From Enterobacter hormaechei subsp. xiangfangensis (GTDB lineage Bacteria; Pseudomonadota; Gammaproteobacteria; Enterobacterales; Enterobacteriaceae): a stretch of 64,000 nt of DNA. Below, piece by piece: positions 58,410 to 64,000 of this stretch. How positions within the stretch are numbered: the stretch's first letter is position 1; each line of letters starts with the position of its first letter. Where the stretch lies: the NCBI RefSeq assembly GCF_001729785.1, contig NZ_CP017183.1, positions 1,612,001 to 1,676,000 of the forward strand, read 5' to 3'. Under the pieces are notes generated by a model. It made no database searches. It saw only the letters and a list, made by a program, of their open reading frames with translations, and was not told the origin of the DNA. The position numbers and the translations under genes are program-made.

Positions 58410-61400
58410 TTAGCCGATTGTCATCAGGCTGGCGTTACCCCCCGCCGCCGCGGTGTTGACGCTGAGCGAGCGCTCAACGTACAGACGCTCCAGCAGCAGG
58501 TTGGTTTCCCCGCGCGCAAAGCCCTGCACGGAAACGATGGCACCGCTGCGGGCCGCAACCTGCTCGCACAGTTCGCGCAGCTGGTCGGAATCACCGTGGT
58601 AGATCACCGCGTCAAACGGCTGGGTCAGCAGGGCATCGGCCTTCGCAAAGCGAATGCGGGCCGAAACCGCTTTTGGCAACTGTTTGGCGAGGTCGCGATG
58701 CAGGGCATCTTCCGGCCACAGCACCTCACAGCCCGTTGCCGTTGCGGCTGCCAGCTGCACCAGCGCATCCTGCTCGTTATCCGCCACGCACAGCACACGC
58801 TCGCGCGGCATCAGCGTCCAGGTGTTGCGCTCGCCGGTAGGACCCGGCAGCAGACGCTGTGTTCCCGCCTGCGCCAGCTCGCCGTACTGCTGTGCAATCG
58901 CACGCAGCTCAGGACGATTTTCAGCCCACTTAATCAGCGCGTCCAGCGGCTGGGTCAGCACGGCTTTCACCTGCGCATCCACCGGATATTCCGCGTCCTG
59001 ACGCGCCAGCGTCACGCCCAGCGCATTTTCCGGACGGTTTGCCAGCAGACGGTACAGATAGAGCGGACCGCCCGCTTTCGGGCCGGTGCCGGAGAGACCT
59101 TCACCGCCAAACGGCTGCACGCCCACGACCGCGCCAACCATGTTGCGGTTGACGTACAGGTTGCCAACTCTAGCATTGCCGGTCACCTGGGCAATGGTTT
59201 CGTCGATACGGGTATGCACGCCAAGCGTCAGGCCGTAACCCGAGGCGTTGATCTGATCGATCAGCTCGTTGAGGTTGTTACGGTTGTAGCGCACCACGTG
59301 CAGTACCGGGCCGAAGACCTCTTTTTTCAGCTCGTCGAAGCTTGCCAGCTCAATCAGCGTTGGCGGCACGAAGGTGCCGGTCTGCCACTCGCGGGCATCT
59401 TCGCTGTTCTCGCGCACCGCCTGGAACACCGGACGGCCTTTGGCACGCATGGTCTGAATGTGGTTTTCAATGTTGGCTTTGGCTTCCGCGTCGATCACCG
59501 GCCCGATGTCGGTGGTGAGACGGCCCGGGTTGCCCATGCGGCATTCCGCCATCGCACCGCGCAGCATCTTCAGCGTGTGGTCAGCCACGTCATCCTGTAA
59601 GCACAGTACGCGCAGGGCGGAACAGCGTTGGCCCGCGCTGTCGAAGGCAGAAGCCAGCACGTCAACGACGACCTGCTCGGTGAGTGCGGAGGAGTCCACG
59701 ATCATGGCGTTCATGCCGCCGGTTTCAGCGATCAGCGGGGTAGGACGGCCCTGCGCATCCAGACGGGTGGCGATGTTGCGTTGTAGCAGGGAGGCCACTT
59801 CGGTAGAACCGGTAAACATCACGCCGCGTACGCGGTTATCGGAGGTCAGTTTGGCCCCGACCGTTTCACCGCGCCCTGGCAGCAGCTGCACCACGCCCGC
59901 CGGTACGCCCGCTTCCAGCAGAATGTTAATGCCCTGGGCGGCAATCAGCGGGGTCTGCTCTGCCGGTTTCGCCAGCACGCTGTTGCCTGCGGCCAGCGCC
60001 GCGGCAATCTGGCCGGTGAAGATCGCCAGCGGGAAGTTCCACGGGCTGATACACACCACCGGGCCGAGCGGACGGTGGGTTTCGTTGTCGAAATCATCGC
60101 GCACCTGACCGGCGTAGTAGTGCAGGAAGTCGACCGCCTCGCGCACTTCGGCGATGGCGTTGCTGAAGGTTTTACCCGCTTCACGCACCAGAATGCCGAT
60201 CAGCTGCTGCATCTGATCTTCCATCAGCACCGCCGCGCGTTCCAGAATGGCGGCACGCTCCTGCGGCGGGGTGGCAAACCAGATTGGCGCGTTGTTCACC
60301 GCGCTCTCCAGGGCCTGCTCCACTTCCGTTTCCGTGGCTTCGCGCACGTAGCCGACGATATCCTTCGGCTCTGCCGGGTTGATCACCGGCTGCATTTCAC
60401 CGTCCTCAACGGACTGCTCAAGGATCGGCCTGGCCTGCCACTTCTGCAATGCGCTGTTTAGCAGGGCAGAAGAGAGCGACGCCAGACGGTGTTCGTTGGC
60501 GAGATCCAGACCCGCCGAGTTGACGCGACCTGCACCATACAGCTCGCGCGGCAGGGCAATCTTCGGATGCGGCAGACCAATCTGGCCTTCCTGCGCCGCC
60601 ATCTTCTCAACGGCCTGTACCGGATCGGCCACCAGTTCGTCCAGCGGCAGGGTGGTATCGGCGATGCGGTTAACGAAGGAGGTGTTCGCCCCGTTCTCCA
60701 GCAGACGACGCACCAGGTAGGCCAGCAGGGTTTCGTGGGTACCTACCGGGGCATAGATTCGGCACGGACGGTTCAGCTTGCCGTCGGCCACTTTACCGGT
60801 CACCTGCTCGTACAGCGGTTCGCCCATGCCGTGCAGGCACTGGAACTCGTACTGGCCCGGATAGTAGTTCTGACCCGCCAGGCTGTAGATCGCCGCCAGG
60901 GTGTGGGCGTTGTGGGTGGCGAACTGAGGATAAATCAGGTTCGGCACGCCGAGCAGTTTTTTCGCGCAGGCGAGGTAAGAGACGTCGGTATAGACCTTGC
61001 GGGTATAGACCGGATAACCTTCCAGACCTTCCATCTGGGCGCGTTTGATTTCGCTGTCCCAGTAGGCGCCCTTCACCAGACGGATCATCAGGCGGCGACG
61101 GCTGCGGCTGGCCAGGTCAATCAGGTAGTCAATGACGAACGGACAGCGTTTCTGGTAGGCCTGGATAACGAAACCAATCCCGTTCCAGCCCGCCAGCTCC
61201 GGCTCGAAGCACAGTTTTTCCAGCAGGTCGAGGGAGATCTCCAGACGGTCCGCCTCTTCGGCGTCGATGTTGATGCCGATGTCATACTGGCGCGCCAGCA
61301 GGGTCAGGGACTTCAGGCGCGGGTAGAGTTCTTCCATCACCCGGTCGTACTGCGCACGGCTGTAGCGCGGGTGCAGGGCGGAAAGCTTGATAGAGATGCC

Positions 61401-62372
61401 CGGACCTTCATAAATACCGCGACCGTTGGACGCTTTACCGATGGCGTGGATCGCCTGCTGGTAAGAGACCATGTAGGCCTGCGCGTCGGCGGCGGTCAGC
61501 GCCGCTTCACCCAGCATGTCGTAGGAGTAGCGGAAGCCTTTGTCTTCCAGCTTGCGGGCGTTCGCCAGCGCTTCGGCAATGGTTTCCCCGGTGACGAACT
61601 GCTCGCCCATCAGGCGCATCGCCATGTCCACGCCCTTGCGGATCAGCGGCTCGCCGCTCTTGCCGATGATGCGGTTCAGGGAGCGCGACAGGTTGGCTTC
61701 GTTATGGGTGGAGACCAGCTTGCCGGTAAACAGCAGGCCCCAGGTGGCGGCGTTAACGAACAGCGACGGACTGCGGCCAATGTGAGAGTGCCAGTTGCCG
61801 TTGCTGATTTTGTCGCGGATCAGGGCATCGCGGGTGGCTTTATCCGGAATACGCAGCAGCGCTTCCGCCAGACACATCAGCGCCACGCCTTCCTGTGAGG
61901 AGAGGGAAAACTCCTGCAGCAGACCCTGAACCATCCCGGCGCGTCCGCTGGCGGTTTTCTGATTACGCAGCTTGTCGGCGAGCTGATACGCCAGGCTGTG
62001 CGCCTGAGCGGCAACGGCTTCAGGCAGGCGCGCCTGCTCCAGCAGCATCGGCACGGCGTCGGTTTCGGCACGGCGGTAGGCGCCGGTAATGGCGGCGCGG
62101 CTGACGGACTGCGGCAGGATCTGCTCGGCAAATTCGAGGAACGGCTGGTGGTTCTCCTCAACGGCCGTCGCGGCTTCTTCGCTTTCGTTCGCTGCGCCCG
62201 CCAGCAGGGCAGGCAGCTCCGGCAGACCTTCTTCACTCTCCAGTCTTTCCAGATAGTTAAAAATCGCCTGCTTGATTAACCAGTGCGGTGTGCGGTCGAT
62301 GCGGGTCGCAGCGGTTTTAATCCGTTCGCGGGTAGCGTCATCCAGCTTAACCCCCATGGTGGTCATCCCCAT
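58410..62372 (-). CDS. putA: Trifunctional transcriptional regulator / proline dehydrogenase / L-glutamate gamma-semialdehyde dehydrogenase
   Basis: Oxidises proline to glutamate at the membrane and represses the put genes when proline is absent. The 1320 residues equal the E. coli length. N-terminal ribbon-helix-helix (residues 1-47, MGVKLDDATRERIKTAATRI); PRODH FAD barrel (about 260-610, with LVKGAYWDSEIKRAQ); ALDH domain (about 650-1130) with the catalytic Cys in FDSAGQRCSALRVL and the Glu in LIAETGGMNAM. The C-terminal domain ends NASLMTIG. The frame is open 34 codons further upstream; that part lies within the put control region. Confidence 0.97.
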   Translation of the reverse strand: MGMTTMGVKLDDATRERIKTAATRIDRTPHWLIKQAIFNYLERLESEEGLPELPALLAGAANESEEAATAVEENHQPFLEFAEQILPQSVSRAAITGAYRRAETDAVPMLLEQARLPEAVAAQAHSLAYQLADKLRNQKTASGRAGMVQGLLQEFSLSSQEGVALMCLAEALLRIPDKATRDALIRDKISNGNWHSHIGRSPSLFVNAATWGLLFTGKLVSTHNEANLSRSLNRIIGKSGEPLIRKGVDMAMRLMGEQFVTGETIAEALANARKLEDKGFRYSYDMLGEAALTAADAQAYMVSYQQAIHAIGKASNGRGIYEGPGISIKLSALHPRYSRAQYDRVMEELYPRLKSLTLLARQYDIGINIDAEEADRLEISLDLLEKLCFEPELAGWNGIGFVIQAYQKRCPFVIDYLIDLASRSRRRLMIRLVKGAYWDSEIKRAQMEGLEGYPVYTRKVYTDVSYLACAKKLLGVPNLIYPQFATHNAHTLAAIYSLAGQNYYPGQYEFQCLHGMGEPLYEQVTGKVADGKLNRPCRIYAPVGTHETLLAYLVRRLLENGANTSFVNRIADTTLPLDELVADPVQAVEKMAAQEGQIGLPHPKIALPRELYGAGRVNSAGLDLANEHRLASLSSALLNSALQKWQARPILEQSVEDGEMQPVINPAEPKDIVGYVREATETEVEQALESAVNNAPIWFATPPQERAAILERAAVLMEDQMQQLIGILVREAGKTFSNAIAEVREAVDFLHYYAGQVRDDFDNETHRPLGPVVCISPWNFPLAIFTGQIAAALAAGNSVLAKPAEQTPLIAAQGINILLEAGVPAGVVQLLPGRGETVGAKLTSDNRVRGVMFTGSTEVASLLQRNIATRLDAQGRPTPLIAETGGMNAMIVDSSALTEQVVVDVLASAFDSAGQRCSALRVLCLQDDVADHTLKMLRGAMAECRMGNPGRLTTDIGPVIDAEAKANIENHIQTMRAKGRPVFQAVRENSEDAREWQTGTFVPPTLIELASFDELKKEVFGPVLHVVRYNRNNLNELIDQINASGYGLTLGVHTRIDETIAQVTGNARVGNLYVNRNMVGAVVGVQPFGGEGLSGTGPKAGGPLYLYRLLANRPENALGVTLARQDAEYPVDAQVKAVLTQPLDALIKWAENRPELRAIAQQYGELAQAGTQRLLPGPTGERNTWTLMPRERVLCVADNEQDALVQLAAATATGCEVLWPEDALHRDLAKQLPKAVSARIRFAKADALLTQPFDAVIYHGDSDQLRELCEQVAARSGAIVSVQGFARGETNLLLERLYVERSLSVNTAAAGGNASLMTIG

Positions 62373-62430
62373 GCCAAAACTCCTGTTGTTCTGTAATAGC
62401 GTTCTGTTGATAGCGTGAAATATCCACCAT

Positions 62431-62607
62431 GTTGCAACTTTGTGCAACCGTGTTAAATGTGACCTGGTCTGCAAGCTGGAAAATGAATGGATTGTTAACG
62501 ATTAGTTAGCTGTGAAAAAGAACGTGCGGCCGTTTCTGAGCCCAGTTTTTATGCGGTGCTTAACACTTTTTAAAGGTGCAACCCGTAAAAGCGTGAGCGA
62601 GTGCAAC
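62431..62607. promoter_or_regulatory. PutA operators in the putA-putP control region
   Basis: Four copies of GTTGCA or its complement TGCAAC: 62431-62436, 62443-62448, 62577-62582 and 62602-62607. The first two form a close inverted pair. E. coli PutA binds five such sites in a control region of almost the same length. No gene is seen in the 62373-62794 gap. Confidence 0.7.
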
Positions 62608-62794
62608 CTATAGGAAAGACGTATAAAACCAGTGATGAAATTCATGTAAATGCAGTGTTAAATCGTTTGTCAGTGGGATGCGTATACGGCAGGATAGCGC
62701 GCCCAACGGAAACACATACACACATCACTACGTTCCGGTGATGACATAACAAGGCAACCCGGACGGTTGTCGCTCGACATTTTGGAGAATTTGA

Positions 62795-64000
62795 ATGGCT
62801 ATTAGCACACCGATGCTGGTGACATTTCTCGTTTATATTTTTGGCATGATCCTGATAGGGTTTTTGGCATGGCGTTCCACTAAAAACTTTGACGACTACA
62901 TCCTCGGCGGGCGCAGCTTAGGCCCGATGGTCACCGCACTCTCTGCGGGCGCTTCCGACATGAGCGGCTGGCTGCTGATGGGGCTGCCGGGCGCGATTTT
63001 CATCTCCGGTATCTCCGAAAGCTGGATCGCCATCGGCCTGACCGTTGGCGCATGGATCAACTGGAAGCTGGTAGCAGGCCGTCTGCGTGTGCATACCGAA
63101 GCCAACAACAACGCCCTGACGCTGCCGGACTACTTCACCGGACGCTTTGAAGATAACAGCCGTATCCTGCGCATTATCTCTGCGGTGGTGATCCTGCTGT
63201 TCTTCACCATCTACTGTGCTTCCGGCATCGTGGCGGGCGCGCGTCTGTTCGAAAGTACTTTCGGCATGAGCTATGAAACCGCCCTGTGGGCCGGTGCGGC
63301 CGCGACCATCCTCTATACCTTCGTGGGCGGATTCCTGGCGGTAAGCTGGACCGACACCGTGCAGGCGAGCCTGATGATCTTCGCCCTGATCCTGACTCCG
63401 GTGATTGTCATTTTCACCGTCGGCGGCTTTGGCGAATCGCTGGAAGTGATCAAGCAGAAGAGCATCGAAAACGTCGATATGCTGAAAGGGCTGAACTTTG
63501 TCGCCATCGTCTCCCTGATGGGCTGGGGCCTGGGCTACTTCGGCCAGCCGCACATTCTGGCGCGTTTCATGGCGGCGGATTCTCACCATACCATCGTTCA
63601 CGCGCGTCGCATCAGCATGACGTGGATGATCCTGTGTCTGGCGGGCGCGTGCGCGGTTGGCTTCTTCGGCATTGCGTACTTTAACAACAACCCGGCGCAG
63701 GCGGGCGCGGTGAACCAGAACGCCGAGCGCGTGTTCATCGAACTGGCGCAGATTCTGTTTAACCCTTGGATTGCCGGTATTCTGCTCTCCGCGATCCTGG
63801 CTGCGGTGATGTCCACCCTGAGCTGTCAGCTGCTGGTGTGCTCCAGCGCCATCACCGAAGACCTCTACAAAGCGTTCCTGCGTAAGGGCGCGAGCCAGAA
63901 AGAGCTGGTGTGGGTAGGGCGTTTTATGGTGCTGCTGGTTGCGCTGGTGGCGATTGCGCTGGCAGCAAACCCGGAAAACCGCGTGCTGGGGCTGGTGAGC
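62795..64000 (+). CDS. putP: Sodium/proline symporter PutP (5' part)
   Basis: Na+-coupled proline importer of the solute:sodium symporter family. The reading frame from MAISTPMLVTFLVYIFGM stays open to the window edge: 402 codons of about 502. Conserved RSTKNFDDYILGGRSLGP and SAGASDMSGWLLMGLPGA carry the Na+ and proline binding residues (Asp55 and Ser57 equivalents). TGGAGAAT is the ribosome-binding site. Divergent from putA. Expected to end just beyond the window. Confidence 0.96.
   Translation, partial: MAISTPMLVTFLVYIFGMILIGFLAWRSTKNFDDYILGGRSLGPMVTALSAGASDMSGWLLMGLPGAIFISGISESWIAIGLTVGAWINWKLVAGRLRVHTEANNNALTLPDYFTGRFEDNSRILRIISAVVILLFFTIYCASGIVAGARLFESTFGMSYETALWAGAAATILYTFVGGFLAVSWTDTVQASLMIFALILTPVIVIFTVGGFGESLEVIKQKSIENVDMLKGLNFVAIVSLMGWGLGYFGQPHILARFMAADSHHTIVHARRISMTWMILCLAGACAVGFFGIAYFNNNPAQAGAVNQNAERVFIELAQILFNPWIAGILLSAILAAVMSTLSCQLLVCSSAITEDLYKAFLRKGASQKELVWVGRFMVLLVALVAIALAANPENRVLGLVS

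Noticed and set aside
60489..61898. Long plus-strand open frame opposite putA (469 codons), with others such as 58596-59600
   Set aside because: It lies wholly antisense to well-conserved putA and has the His/Arg/Gln-rich composition of a codon-bias shadow; no ribosome-binding site or known family.

Overview
The window is a chromosomal segment of an Enterobacter-like member of the Enterobacterales (Enterobacter, Lelliottia or Leclercia type). Nearly every gene matches an Escherichia coli K-12 protein in length and sequence as I remember it. The gene order follows the E. coli stretch from ompF to putP, but it lacks the E. coli fimbrial genes between ssuE and pyrD and the hydrogenase and other genes beyond the serine tRNA. 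I saw no insertion sequence, prophage, rRNA operon or CRISPR array.

Layout. 1-7.2 kb: ompF (cut by the window edge), asnS, pncB with a NadR operator, and pepN. 7.2-11.5 kb: the alkanesulfonate operon ssuEADCB on the minus strand. 11.7-25 kb: pyrD, zapC, ycbX, rlmKL, uup, pqiABC, rmf, fabA and lonH. 25-38.1 kb: matP, ompA, sulA, sxy, yccS/yccF, helD, mgsA, csgI, yccU, hspQ, rlmI, acyP, tusE and yccA. 38.3-45.8 kb is accessory: an orphan OppA-like binding protein, then two identical complete tRNA-Ser(UGA) genes, each with its own promoter and terminator. Between them lie a FecBCD-type metal/siderophore ABC importer, a MscS-family channel and a LuxR-type regulator. 45.8-50.5 kb: an MgtE-like Mg2+ transporter behind an M-box-like leader, a small DedA-family protein, agp, yccJ, wrbA and ymdF. 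50.6-58.4 kb: an EamA exporter, a BIME repeat, the pyrimidine-degradation operon rutABCDEFG with rutR, and a LprI-like secreted protein. 58.4-64 kb: putA and the start of putP around a shared control region.

How the genes work together. Several blocks are nutrient-scavenging systems with visible control sites. Sulfonate sulfur is handled by ssu, and pyrimidine nitrogen by rut, which has a consensus sigma-54 promoter, NtrC-like sites and a RutR box. Proline is handled by put with PutA operators, nicotinate by pncB with NadR, and Mg2+ by mgtE with the M-box. Envelope and lipid genes (ompF, ompA, pqiABC, fabA with FabR and FadR sites) and cell-division or chromosome genes (zapC, matP, sulA with a LexA box) make up the rest.

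The most interesting accessory element is the importer between the duplicated tRNA genes. Its promoter carries a perfect 15-bp palindrome matching the core of the enterobacterial Zur operator. This suggests a zinc-repressed, zinc- or metallophore-related importer in a recombination-prone tRNA-flanked segment.
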